A stretch of DNA of 64,000 bases from Gracilibacillus boraciitolerans JCM 21714 (GCF_000521485.1 NZ_BAVS01000001.1:434001-498000); one strand, 5' to 3'. Positions 37,638 to 47,636 are shown, counted from the first letter of the stretch. Translations and numbers: made by a program. Notes: generated by a model from the letters alone, not told the origin.

Positions 37638-38143
37638 TCAAATAACCCTTCCATTGGTTCAATTTTAATTAGTTGAGTTTGCAGATCCACTTCTTTGACA
37701 ACTTGTTCAATATAAGGAATTAAGAATTCTTTACCGTTTGTATTTTTTACCACCCATACATCATTAGCACCTGGAGAAAGTATTTCTGTTACATTTCCGA
37801 TATGTTCACCATTCATTGTTTCGACAGTACAACCAATAATTTCGTGATAATAAAATGCATTGTCTTCTAATTCCGTTATATCTTCTTTTTTTATAAATAG
37901 ATACATACCTTTGAATGGTTCGACGTCATTGATATTATCGTACCCTTCAAAATGTAATAAATCAAAGTTTTTATGTATGCGGTGACCGTCGATTTTAACA
38001 TTGAATAAATTATTGTTACTATCTTGTATCCATAAAGTGGTACCTGCCTGAAATCGTTCTTCAAAATCCGTTATCCGTAAGACTTTTATTTCTCCTTTAA
38101 TACCGTGTGTGTTGACTATTTTCCCTACTTTTAAATGTTCCAT
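37634..38143 (-). CDS. rimM: RimM, 16S rRNA processing protein
   Basis: A 169-residue 30S maturation factor with an N-terminal barrel ([20 protein letters not shown]) and a C-terminal PRC-barrel ([20 protein letters not shown], ending [18 protein letters not shown]). It aids maturation of the 30S head with ribosomal protein S19. The order ylqD-rimM-trmD-rplS is that of B. subtilis. ATG follows AGGTGG. No G/C-tract anomaly. Confidence 0.95.
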   Translation of the reverse strand: MEHLKVGKIVNTHGIKGEIKVLRITDFEERFQAGTTLWIQDSNNNLFNVKIDGHRIHKNFDLLHFEGYDNINDVEPFKGMYLFIKKEDITELEDNAFYYHEIIGCTVETMNGEHIGNVTEILSPGANDVWVVKNTNGKEFLIPYIEQVVKEVDLQTQLIKIEPMEGLFE

Positions 38144-38161
38144 CTATTTTCAAACCACCTA

Positions 38162-38548
38162 TTATGTAATTTTAGTTATGATGCCATCTTTGACAATAAT
38201 TGATTTTTCCTCCGTTAGATTGTCCCAATTCATTCCTTCTTCAATAGTAATTAATGCCTCTACTTCTCCATCATTCATTTCACTGCCAATTGGTAAAATC
38301 TCCAGTTGTTCCAGCTTGTATGTATACCATTTAATATGATCTTTACGATTGGTAATTTCTTTTTTGAACTTCACTGCAATATCTGCTTTTTTACTTGCGG
38401 ATCTTTGCTCAAGCTTCTTTTGTTCAAATTTCAATTGTTCACATTCTTGTTCTAATTTAAATATTTTTAATTGATATTCTTCACTAAGCTGTGCCTTGCT
38501 ATCATCTGTGACAATTTTCTTTACGGTGACTTTTTTTATAATATTCAT
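38162..38548 (-). CDS. ylqD: YlqD-like conserved protein
   Basis: A protein of about 128 residues with a central coiled coil (EEYQLKIFKLEQECEQLKFE, followed by more charged heptads) and a C-terminal small beta region (LEILPIGSEMNDGEVEALIT). Size, coiled coil and its place before rimM match B. subtilis YlqD, whose function is unknown. I chose the ATG at 38548 (MNIIKKVTVKK), which has the ribosome site AGGGGGAGG 7 bases upstream; the upstream in-frame ATG lies inside that site. Confidence 0.82.
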   Translation of the reverse strand: MNIIKKVTVKKIVTDDSKAQLSEEYQLKIFKLEQECEQLKFEQKKLEQRSASKKADIAVKFKKEITNRKDHIKWYTYKLEQLEILPIGSEMNDGEVEALITIEEGMNWDNLTEEKSIIVKDGIITKIT

Positions 38549-38566
38549 TTTCAGCCTCCCCCTCAT

Positions 38567-38690
38567 ACTATGTTAAGTATGGACACACCTAACAAAAGAA
38601 TAGCATGTCAACAATCAAAAGCGCAAGTCACTCCGTCAAAAGAACTTGTGTAACCGACTACAAAACAAAATATATAATCACCATCGACAC
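38567..38690. other. Gap upstream of ylqD
   Basis: About 120 bases between ylqD and repeat copy B. A consensus -35 box TTGACA occurs on the minus strand at 38606-38611 but I find no good -10 at standard spacing. A separate promoter for ylqD-rimM-trmD-rplS is likely here, because khpA upstream ends in a terminator. Confidence 0.3.
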
Positions 38691-38954
38691 AAACTGCGAA
38701 CAAGTGACAACTTCTAATCTAAAGCATTTTGATGAGATTAGTAGCATTATGATATTTCTCAAAATCGTTGTAGCGTAATACTTAAGCGTAGTCCATTTAC
38801 GTAGACTCCTGCGGGAATAGCATGAGCCGAAGACCCCGCAACGAACAAAGTGAGTGAGGAGGCTAAGGCCATGCCCGCGGAAAGCGAAGTAAATGGACGA
38901 AGCTAGTGCTTCCACTTAACACACTTTCAAATTAACTTGTTACTTCGAAGTTTA
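38691..38954. repeat. Non-coding repeat element, copy B
   Basis: About 264 bases with ends AAACTGCGAA and TTCGAAGTTTA, between ylqD and khpA. The centre is a long imperfect palindrome: GTCCATTTACGTAGACTCC at one end and AAGCGAAGTAAATGGAC at the other, with the internal arms CTGCGGGAATAGCATGAGCC and GGCCATGCCCGCGG. This matches a palindromic repeat type I know from Bacillaceae intergenic regions. It shares the outer ends with copies A and C but has a different core. Confidence 0.75.
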
Positions 38955-38988
38955 GTTATTTCAGGTAGTGGTATTGTTATTTTCATAC

Positions 38989-39018
38989 AAAAAAGAGGGG
39001 GGGTTGCCCTCCCTCTTT
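38989..39018 (-). terminator. Intrinsic terminator after khpA, containing a lengthened C/G run
   Basis: AAAAGAGGG...CCCTCTTTTTT forms a strong hairpin just after the khpA stop, with the T run on the minus strand. The plus strand carries G7 at 38997-39003; a shorter run would make a neater stem, so the tract lengthening also touches this non-coding site. Confidence 0.8.
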
Positions 39019-39019
39019 T

Positions 39020-39247
39020 TTACATGATATCTAAATAGATTTTCTTATTAGATTTCATTCCAGCTGCATATACAACTGTTCGGATTGATTTTGCAATTCG
39101 TCCATTTTTCCCGATCACCTTACCGACATCGTTTTCATGAACTTGAAGATGATAAACAATTTTGTTTTCCTCTTCTCTCTCAGTAACAACAATATCTGCG
39201 GGATGATCGACCAATGGTTCTACAATTGTTTCAATCAATGATTTCAT
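39020..39247 (-). CDS. khpA: KhpA (YlqC), KH-domain RNA-binding protein
   Basis: A 75-residue KH-domain protein with the nucleic-acid-binding loop VGKVIGKNGRIAKSIRTVVY. Together with KhpB it binds many RNAs in Firmicutes and affects cell division and elongation. It lies directly after rpsP, as in B. subtilis (rpsP-ylqC). It is followed by the terminator at 38989-39018. No anomalies. Confidence 0.94.
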   Translation of the reverse strand: MKSLIETIVEPLVDHPADIVVTEREEENKIVYHLQVHENDVGKVIGKNGRIAKSIRTVVYAAGMKSNKKIYLDIM

Positions 39248-39266
39248 CGCGAATCACATCACTTTG

Positions 39267-39536
39267 TTATTGATTTTTTGATTCGTGGAATTTCTTCATG
39301 ATGCCTTCTTTTGAGAATAAATTACGTACCGTATCACTTGGTTTAGCACCTTTAGTCATCCAATCAAGTGCTTTAGTTTCATCTAATTTCACTTCAACCG
39401 GATTAACAACCGGATTATATGTTCCAATTTGTTCGATAATACGTCCATCACGTGGTGAACGAGAATCTGCAACTACGATACGATAGAATGGATTTCTTTT
39501 AGAACCCATACGTTTTAAGCGAATTTTTACTGCCAT
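39267..39536 (-). CDS. rpsP: Ribosomal protein S16
   Basis: An 89-residue small-subunit protein: [40 protein letters not shown]. Length and sequence are standard for Bacillaceae S16. It lies between ffh and khpA, with a ribosome site GGAGGTG before the ATG. No anomalies. Confidence 0.97.
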   Translation of the reverse strand: MAVKIRLKRMGSKRNPFYRIVVADSRSPRDGRIIEQIGTYNPVVNPVEVKLDETKALDWMTKGAKPSDTVRNLFSKEGIMKKFHESKNQ

Positions 39537-39614
39537 ATCTTACACCTCCATATAAATGTCTTACACAAGATAAAATTGTATCAGATTTATTTTAATCTGT
39601 AAAGGGTTTTTACC

Positions 39615-40980
39615 TTACATGAATGGAAAATTTAATCCTTTAGGTTTTTTACCCTTTTTTCCTTTCTTACCTTGTTGCATATTTGTCATTTGTTTCATCA
39701 TCTTCTTCATCTCTTCAAATTGTTTCAACAAGCGGTTTATTTCAGAAACAGAACGTCCTGAACCTTTAGCAATTCGCTTTCTTCTACTTGCATTCATCAG
39801 GCTGGGTTCCTGCCGCTCTTTTGTTGTCATGGACTGAATAATCGCTTCTACATGCGCAATTTGTTTTTCATCAAAGTCAACATTTTTAAGACCTTTCATC
39901 TTATTCGCTCCAGGAATCAAATCCATTAATTCATCAAGTGGTCCCATATTCTTTACTTGGCCCATCTGTTCCAGAAAGTCATCAAGCGTAAAAGTAGCAG
40001 TACGCATTTTCTCCTCAAGCTCTTTTGCTCGTTTTTCATCGACATTTTCTTGAGCCTTCTCAATTAATGATAAGACATCACCCATACCTAAAATACGGGA
40101 GGCCATACGCTCCGGATGGAAAACTTCAATTTGATCGAGCTTTTCTCCCACACCAGCAAATTTGATTGGCTTATCGGTAACAGCTTTAATAGAGAGCGCT
40201 GCCCCCCCACCGCGAGTATCACCATCTAATTTCGTTAAAATAACACCAGAAATTTCTAATTGTTCATTAAAACTTTCTGCGACGTTAACCGCATCTTGTC
40301 CTGTCATCGAATCTACTACTAAAAATACTTCATCAGGATCTACATTCTGTTTTATTTGTACTAATTCGTCCATTAAATCATTATCAATATGCAAACGACC
40401 GGCGGTATCAATTAAAACATAGTCCAAATGCTCTTCTTTTGCATGTTCCATCGCGTTATTAACTATATCTACAGGATTCGCATCTGTATCCTCTGCATAT
40501 ACTGGCATACTTAATTGCTTTCCAAGCGTTTCTAACTGATCAATTGCCGCGGGGCGATAAACATCTGCTGCAACGAGCAATGGTTTTCGATTATACTTTT
40601 TGCGCAATAAATTAGCTAATTTCCCTGTGGTAGTTGTTTTACCTGCACCCTGCAGACCTATCATCATAATTACGGTCGGGGGATTTATCAGCTACAGCGA
40701 TCTTACTTTCATCTCCACCCATTAGATTAGTTAATTCTTCTTTTACTACTTTAATAACCTGTTGACCAGGCGTTAAACTTTCCATTACTTCCTGGCCAAT
40801 TGCGCGTTCTTTTATTTTTTTTATAAAATCTTTAACTACTTTGAAATTCACATCAGCTTCTAATAATGCTAAACGAACCTCTCTCGTCATTTCTTTGACA
40901 TCTTGCTCCGTTACCTTACCTTTACCCTTAATCTTCTGTATCGTACTCTGCAGGCGGTCGGCTAAACCTTCAAATGCCAT
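39615..40980 (-). pseudogene. ffh: Ffh, signal recognition particle GTPase (SRP54), frameshifted
   Basis: Ffh binds signal peptides and 4.5S RNA and targets nascent proteins to the membrane through FtsY. The N domain (MAFEGLADRLQSTIQKIKGK) reads to AVADKSP, then shifts to DRNYDDRSAGCR. At 40678-40682 there are five C on the coding strand; with four the protein continues DKSPTVIMMIGLQGAGKTTT into G1, the remaining G domain and the Met-rich M domain. The break falls immediately before the P-loop. A G7 tract (40202-40208) further changes DGDTRGGAA to DGDTRGGGAA. Since Ffh is normally essential, an error in the base sequence is more likely than a real null. Confidence 0.9.
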
Positions 40981-40993
40981 ATCAAACGCCCCC

Positions 40994-41317
40994 CTATTCC
41001 ATTTCCATTATTTGTTTAATTTTTTCCGTTACTAGTGAATGATTATGATCGATCATGTCATCCAATTCCTTTAATAACGATTGTCGTTTTAAGAATTTTT
41101 GATAAAGCTGTAATTTTGCCTCGTAATCCTCTAACGTTTGTTCTGTTCTGCGAATATTATCAAATATCGCTTGCCTTGATACATGTTCTGTTTCTGAAAT
41201 TTCACCAAGGGAAAAATCTTCTAAATAATACATCTCCATGTAATTTCTTTGCTTATTCGTTAACAGCTTTTGATAAAAATCATAAAGAGCGTTAATTCTT
41301 GTCGTTTTTTCTAACAT
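40994..41317 (-). CDS. ylxM: YlxM, SRP-associated helix-turn-helix protein
   Basis: A 107-residue protein: [40 protein letters not shown], a sigma-factor region 4-like helix-turn-helix ([20 protein letters not shown]). YlxM lies next to ffh in most Firmicutes; in streptococci it modulates SRP and FtsY. ATG follows AAGGAGC. Its stop is separated from the ffh start by a short segment that includes a G6 run (40989-40994) forming the ffh ribosome site. Confidence 0.92.
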   Translation of the reverse strand: MLEKTTRINALYDFYQKLLTNKQRNYMEMYYLEDFSLGEISETEHVSRQAIFDNIRRTEQTLEDYEAKLQLYQKFLKRQSLLKELDDMIDHNHSLVTEKIKQIMEME

Positions 41318-41398
41318 AAAATAGCTCCTTGTTAAGTATAATGACTTTACACTTAATTTTAATAATTATGGATAACTGCTGTCAAGCTTCAAGACTAT

Positions 41399-42400
41399 TT
41401 ATTCGTCTTCCTCTAGCATATCAGCAAATAATCCATATACAAAGGCATGAGGGTCAAATATTTGAAGATCGGTGACTTTTTCACCCAGTCCTATAAGTTT
41501 AACAGGAATTCCAAGTTCTTTTCGAATCGCTAATACAATGCCGCCCTTCGCAGTACCATCCAATTTAGTCAAGACAATACCAGAGACATCTGTTGTTTGT
41601 GAAAATGTTTTGGCTTGGATTAAAGCATTTTGACCTGTGGTAGCATCCAAAACTAAGAGAACCTCATGTGGAGCATTAGGAACTTCACGCTCAATTACCC
41701 GTTTTACTTTAGACAATTCGTTCATTAAGTTGACTTTATTTTGCAATCGACCAGCTGTATCACATAATAATACATCTGCTCGACGTGACTTTGCTGCTTG
41801 AATACCATCATAGATAACTGCTGCAGGATCACTACCTTCACTATGTTTAATTACATCTACGCCAACCCGTTTTCCCCCCCACTCATTTAACTGCTCGATT
41901 GCACCTGCTCTAAAGGTATCTCCAGCTGTCAGTAATACTTCTTTTCCTTCAGACTTCAGTTGATATGCTAACTTCCCAATAGTAGTAGTCTTACCAACAC
42001 CATTTACACCAACAAAAAGGATGACCGTTAAATCATTGTCTTGTATATTTAATGCGACATTATCATCTAACTCATCTGCTCCCTGGTAAATCTCGACCAA
42101 TTTCTCTGAGATTACTTGTTTAACTTCTTGTGTGTCTTTAATGTTCTTCCTTTTTACTTCCATTTCTAATTCTTCGATTAACTCCATAACGGTAGAGACG
42201 CCAACATCTGCTGAAATAAGCACTTCTTCCAGATCTTCAAAAAACTCTTCATCCACTTTGCGATATTTAGCAACAAGATCATTAATTTTTTCTGAAAAAG
42301 ATTTTCTTGTTTTACTCAGACCTTCTTTATATTTATCAGATATTTCCTCATTATTTTCATTGGATTGAAATTTTTCTTTTTAAACTTTTTTAAAACTCAA
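41399..42400 (-). pseudogene. ftsY: FtsY, SRP receptor GTPase, in-frame stop near the N terminus
   Basis: FtsY docks SRP at the membrane. The NG domain is intact: FFEDLEEVLISADVGVSTVM, G1 LFVGVNGVGKTTTIGKLA, CDTAGRLQNK, LTKLDGTAKGG. A TTG start at 42398-42400 has an excellent ribosome site (AGGAGGT, 8 bases) and the same frame gives MSFKKV, stop (42380-42382), KEKFQSNENNEEISDKYKEG and onward. A family-like N terminus (MSFKKFKKEKFQ) appears if the A6 run (42386-42391) loses one base and the A5 run (42377-42381) gains one. A G7 tract (41874-41880) gives LNEWGGKRVGVDV. A shorter product starting at GTG 42256 is possible. Confidence 0.85.
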
Positions 42401-42415
42401 AATTTTACCTCCTTT

Positions 42416-45400
42416 TTATACTTCTAATAATTCTGGAGCTTCTTCTAATTTAACAGAAACTAAGCGAGATACCCCTGATTCCTGCATCGTAACGCCGTAT
42501 AACACATCTGCTTCTTCCATCGTTCCTTTTCGGTGTGTTATTACGATAAACTGTGTATGTTTACTGTAATGTTTTAAATACTTAGCAAAACGCGTCACAT
42601 TTGCCTCATCTAATGCAGCCTCCACTTCGTCAAGTACACAAAATGGCACAGGACGCACACGTAAAATTGCAAAAAGTAAAGCAATCGCAGTAAGGGCTCT
42701 TTCACCACCTGATAACAAACCTAGTTGTTGTAATTTCTTTCCCGGTGGCTGAGCAATAATATCTACACCAGTATCTAGCAAATGAGCTGGATTTGTTAAT
42801 TTTAACTCTGCATGTCCACCACCAAACAACCGCTGGAAAACGACAGTAAATTCATCTTTAATTTGGGTAAATGTCTCTTCAAATTTTCTAGTCATTTCTT
42901 CGTCCATTTCAGCGATAATATCATATAAAGTTCGTTTCGCTTCAATTAAATCCTCTTGTTGACTAGTTAGAAATTCATATCGTTCTTTAATTCTTTCGTA
43001 TTCATCGATTGCACCAATATTAACTGTACCCAATTCATCGATAGATTTCTTAATTAGCTTCACCTGTTCTTTTGCATCTTCCAAAATAGCTGGTTGCTCA
43101 AAGTCACTTTTCGCTTTTTCGAACGTAATGTTGTATTCCGTTTCTAAGAATTGTAATCTGTTTTCCAAATCAAGATCTAATCGATTTCGTTTAATTTCAA
43201 TGGATTGAATCTCTTGTTTTAAGTACGATTCTTCTTTTTGGACTTGCTTAATAGATGCTTCTAATGTAATTACTTTTTGTTGTGTCTCTGCCCGTTGCTT
43301 GCGGATTTGCTGAAGGTTCTCTTGCTTCCTGTCTTTATCAGCTTTCTTGTCCTCAATTTCCTGGTCAATTTCTGCTTCTGTTTGTTGACTATTTTTAACA
43401 GCAATTAATTGCTTTAATTGTTTTTGTTTATCATTGATCAAGAACTGAATTTCAGTTATATCTGACTGAGTTTTTGCTGTTTTTTCTTTTTGATTGTTGA
43501 GTTTACTTCGCACTTCTGCCTCTTGCACTCTTAATTCCTGTAATTCCTGCTTCAATTGTTCTTCTTTAGCTTCAAAATTTTGATGTTGGTCCATTAATGA
43601 CTTTATTTGAACATCTAAAGTTTCTAACTGCTCTTTTAACAGGAGTAGATCTTTTTCTATTTGATCAGCCTGTCCAGTCAACTGGGTACGATCTTCTTCT
43701 TGTTGCATTTTATCCTGATCATAAATCGATAACTGACTGTTTAAATGCTCTAAGGATAATTTCGATTCTTTAAAATTTTCCAAATGCAGCTGATATTCTT
43801 TGCGGACCTCTTCTAATTGATTAAATTGATCTGTTTTTTTTGACTCTAGAGATTCTAATTTTTCTTTTTGCGCTCTAATCTCTTTTTCATAATCCAGTAC
43901 CCTTACATGGTATTCCTGATGCTTTTTGGTCAAACTTTTCAACTCTCTATCTCGGGTAAACAAAGATTGATTGTTGTTCTTCTTTGCCCCACCTGACATC
44001 GATCCTCCAGGATTAACAATATCACCGTCGAGTGTTACAATGCGGTATCTACGCCCTGTCTGCTGTGCAAACCTATTAGCAGCTGTTAATGATTTGGAAA
44101 TAATTACATTTCCTAACAGTGACTGCATTATAACCATATACTTTGGATCAAACTCAATTAGTTCCACAGCTATTCCAATATAATCATGATCATTCTCAAG
44201 TAAATTAATAATATTGCTTGGCAATTGTTTTGATTTCATCGATGTTATTGGTAGAAATGTTGCTCTCCCTTTATTTGTCTTTTTCAACCAATGTATGGCT
44301 TCACGAGCGGATTTTTCTGTATCCACAACGATTTGTTGCGCTTGTGAACCTAAAGCTGTCTCCATAGCATCGATGAATCGATCATCAAATTCAATAAGCT
44401 CTGGAATGGCACCGTGAACTCCTGTAAGTACTTTCCGATCTCTTGCTTTTAATACCTCTTTAACACCAAAATAAAATCCTTGAAAATCTTCCTTTAAATC
44501 CTCTAACATTTCTTTCTTGGATTTTAGATTCTCAACCATTTGGTATCCTTTAACTAACTTTTGTTGCATATCATCCAGTAATTTAGTGTCTACTGTCATG
44601 TCACGTGCCAATTTATTATAGTCTGCTTGCATGATATCTAATTGTTGTTGCTGTTTTTTATAGTTAGACTCTGAATCATGAACAGCTTTTTGTAGTTTTA
44701 TTCGTTCTTCATGAAGATGTTGCCATTTTGATGACTGCACGGTTTGTTTACCATGCATTCTTTCTAACTGTTGATGAATTGAGTTTTTTTCATTACGCTT
44801 TGCAGCTTGTTCATTTAATAAATCAATATAATCGCTTTTTAATGTTTCAATATCTGCTTCGATTGTATTTTTTCCTTTGTCCAGTTGTTCTGCCAGTGAA
44901 AGAATTCGTTTAGAAATATATTGATTTTGCTGTTTATTATCTTTCAATACATGACGTTCTTCCTTCAACTTTTGTTCAAGTTGCGTTCTTTTCTTCTGCG
45001 CATCCGTGATCTCTTGCTCCAATTTCTCTTTATTTTCCTGAAAATGTTGAAGTCTTTCTCTAAAAATCTTTTTGTTTCCTGTTAAACTTTCATGTTCCTG
45101 TGTCACCACAAGTAAGTTTTCCTGAAGAGTAGTTATCTGCTCATCTATTGTTTGAATGTCTTCTTTATAATGGTTATTTTCAGTTTCTCTTGTTTCTAAC
45201 CAATTCTGTTTGTCTCTTAATATTTGACCTTTTTCATCTAGTTCTAATTGTGAATTTCCCCCCCATTTTTCATGAAGACTTTCAATTTCCTTCGCTAATA
45301 ATCCTACTTCAATATTTTTAAGGCGTTCTTTCTGGGCTAAATATTCCTGAGCAATGGTTGCTTGTTGTTTTAACGGCTCCATCTGACCATCAATTTCATA

Positions 45401-45984
45401 TACAATATCTTCTACACGATTTAAGTTCTCCTGCGTCTCTGCAAGTTTATATTCTGCTTGTTTTTTTCGATTCTTATATTTTAATACACCCGCTGCTTCT
45501 TCAAAAATGACTCTTCTTTCTTCAGATTTAGAACTAAGAATTTCTTCGACTTTACCTTGACTAATAATCGAAAATGCTTCCCGTCCTAATCCTGAATCTA
45601 AAAAAGCTCCGTGATATCTTTAAGACGACATGGCTGTTTATTCATTAAAAATTCACTTTCACCTGAACGATATACCTTCCGGGTCACGCTTACTTCCTGA
45701 TAATCTACAGGAAGTTGATTATCAGAGTTATCTAAAACCAATGTTACCTCTGCAACATTCAATGCATTACGAGTATCACTGCCTTGAAAAATGATATCTT
45801 CCATTTTCACTCCACGCAAAGACTTGGCAGATTGTTCACCAAGCACCCATCTAATTGCATCGGTAATATTACTTTTTCCACTTCCATTGGGTCCAACTAC
45901 AGCTGTAACTCCTGTAACAAATTCGATTTTGATCCGTTCAGCAAAAGATTTAAAACCAATAGTGTCTAATTGTTTTAAATACAT
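42416..45984 (-). pseudogene. smc: Smc, chromosome condensation ATPase, frameshifted
   Basis: Smc with ScpAB compacts and segregates the chromosome. The N-terminal head (MYLKQLDTIGFKSFAERIKI, Walker A VVGPNGSGKSNITDAIRWVL) ends at KDITELF followed by a stop. The run at 45600-45605 has six T on the coding strand; seven would give TELFLDSGLGREAFSIISQG and join the rest, including long coiled coils, the hinge (about GVHGAIPELIEFDDRFIDAM) and the C-terminal head (LLSGGERALTAIALLF, FCVLDEVEAALDEANV). A G7 tract (45258-45264) gives HEKWGGNSQLEL. The start at 45984 has AGGGG upstream, an unlengthened G4 run. Confidence 0.9.
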
Positions 45985-46130
45985 GTTAAAACCCCTATTT
46001 ATTGTCTTTTTAAGACTTTTCAAATATAGAAACACAAGTTATCCTTTGCATTTCAATTAATTTATTTTATCATAAACAGTAGAGTGTGAGAAGGAAGATT
46101 ATCAAAATACGAATACAGGAGGATATTTCA

Positions 46131-46352
46131 TTGAATTTAGAAGAAAAGTCTGAACAAAATTTAGAATATATTATTTATAATATGGGGAAAATGCTTCAAG
46201 TGGTTAATGACTCCATAATGAATCCGAAAGATTATGATTTAAATAATTATGAGGAATTAAAAGCATTATATGATTTATTGAAACAAAAGGGTAAATTAAC
46301 AGTAGCCGAGATCCAGGCATTTATCGCTGAGCTAAGACAATACCGTAAATAA
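46131..46352 (+). CDS. DUF1128 family protein (YfkK-like)
   Basis: A 73-residue acidic protein, EEKSEQNLEYIIYNMGKMLQ, NYEELKALYDLLKQKGKLTV, AEIQAFIAELRQYRK, which I recognise as the DUF1128/YfkK type found in Bacillaceae; function unknown. It is one of only two plus-strand genes in the window. The start is a TTG at 46131 with AGGAGG 8 bases upstream; an ATG frame from 46086 has no such site. It is inserted between rnc and smc, which are adjacent in B. subtilis, and repeat copy C lies directly downstream. Confidence 0.75.
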   Translation: MNLEEKSEQNLEYIIYNMGKMLQVVNDSIMNPKDYDLNNYEELKALYDLLKQKGKLTVAEIQAFIAELRQYRK

Positions 46353-46402
46353 TGATTAGCTCCAGCAATTTGACTATCCTACATCAAATGCACATTAGAC
46401 AA

Positions 46403-46735
46403 AAACTGCGAACAAGTTAGAGCGTTCTTCATAAAGGATTATGATGAGTAGTTTACCATCGCTGCGGAAAAACACTCCCTTTCCTAGGGGGGTGCGGCTT
46501 CAGCTAACATTGGATAGAAAACCACTTTCCAAAGTGGATCTTCAGCTCGCACTAATCCCTCAGGAGTGTCGCATTTTTCCTCCGCTTTGGGTAGATCTCT
46601 GTTCAAGAGTCAGGAAATAAGCACTTTTTTGAATCTAGGATATAATTCTTTACTCTTCACGGGAATTATAAGAAGGTGCATGAAATTTCTGTCTATCACA
46701 TAACTTTTTTAACAAATCTGTTACTTCGCAGTTTA
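46403..46735. repeat. Non-coding repeat element, copy C
   Basis: About 333 bases with ends AAACTGCGAA and TTCGCAGTTTA. The core is nearly identical to copy A (GCTGCGGAAAAACACTCCC ... TCGCATTTTTCCTCCGCTTT) but with a 42-base insertion flanked by CTTCAGC, which contains the hairpin CCACTTTCCAAAGTGG. At the same core position copy A has four G (31449-31452) while this copy has six (46487-46492). The gap 46353-46760 holds only this element. Confidence 0.78.
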
Positions 46736-46760
46736 GTTATAAATGAAAGTTTTCGGATGG

Positions 46761-46803
46761 AAAAACAGTCGCTATTTCTTGATAGGAAATAGCAACTGTT
46801 TTT
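46761..46803 (-). terminator. Intrinsic terminator after rnc
   Basis: AAAAACAGT-C-GCTATTTC and GAAATAGC-A-ACTGTTTTT pair across one mismatch, overlapping the rnc stop; strong on the minus strand. Confidence 0.85.
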
Positions 46804-47489
46804 AGTTTGGTAATGCATCTAAGGCTTGCTTTGCTGCGCGTTGTTCTGCTTCTTTTTTTGTTCGCCCTATCCCTTTACCTGCCGTTTTTCCATTAATTGT
46901 TACAACAGAAAAAAATTCACGATCATGTGCAGGTCCTTTTTCATCTATGATCGCATATTCCACTAATTTATTTTTGTGTTGTTGAACTGTCTCCTGCAGT
47001 TGACTTTTATAATCCATCGTATGCGAAAAAGCACCGGTCGTTATTTGCGGATACACATACTTATTCAAGAAAAAAATTACTTTCTCATAGCCCTGATCTA
47101 AATATAATGCACCAATAAAAGCTTCAAAGACATCCGCTAATAATGCTGGCCGATCGCGACCACCAGTCATTTCTTCTCCCTTGCCTAAAAGAACATATTT
47201 ACTAAAATCTAATGATTCAGCAAATTTAACTAAAGCTGGTTCACAAACAATCGAAGCTCTTAGCTTTGTCAAATCACCTTCTTCAAGCTCATTATATTCA
47301 CGGTAAAGATATTGCGAGACACCTAATTCCAAAACAGCATCCCCCCAAAAATTCTAGTCTTTCATTATCTAACAGATTTCTTTTCCGGTGCTCATTCACA
47401 TAGGATGAATGCGTAAAAGCCTGCTTTAATAATTTTACATTATCAAAGTAAATTTCCAAATCTTTTTGAAGCCCATTAAAATCTGACAC
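46802..47489 (-). pseudogene. rnc: Rnc, ribonuclease III, frameshifted in the catalytic motif
   Basis: RNase III processes rRNA precursors and double-stranded RNA. The first frame reads [20 protein letters not shown] through NERLEFLG and then derails to GCCFGIRC. At 47341-47346 the coding strand has six G; five would give [20 protein letters not shown], the family's signature containing the catalytic Asp. The second frame continues with the rest of the catalytic domain ([20 protein letters not shown]) and the double-stranded RNA-binding domain ([20 protein letters not shown]). The start is probably GTG 47489, at a better distance from GGTAGG than GTG 47498. It is separated from acpP by a strong hairpin. 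Confidence 0.88.
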
Positions 47490-47589
47490 TCTATTCACCT
47501 ACCAACATGATTCAATACTAGTCATTATTATATAGAAAAATCAGTCTATCGCCAACCCTATATTCTCAATGCTTTACTAATACTTAAAA

Positions 47590-47627
47590 AGTGAGAAAAG
47601 TCTTACTAGAGTAAGACTTTTCTCACT
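47590..47627 (-). terminator. 18-bp perfect hairpin terminator after acpP
   Basis: AGTGAGAAAAGTCTTACT, a 2-base centre, then its exact reverse complement, followed on the minus strand by CTTTTTAAG-type T-rich sequence. Lies 10 bases after the acpP stop. The length and perfection of the stem are unusual. Confidence 0.8.
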
Positions 47628-47636
47628 AAGACAAGT

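Noticed and set aside
38658-38915. Minus-strand open frame of 85 codons between ylqD and khpA
   Set aside because: It lies inside repeat copy B, has no ribosome site and no recognisable protein features; the openness is a by-product of the palindromic element.
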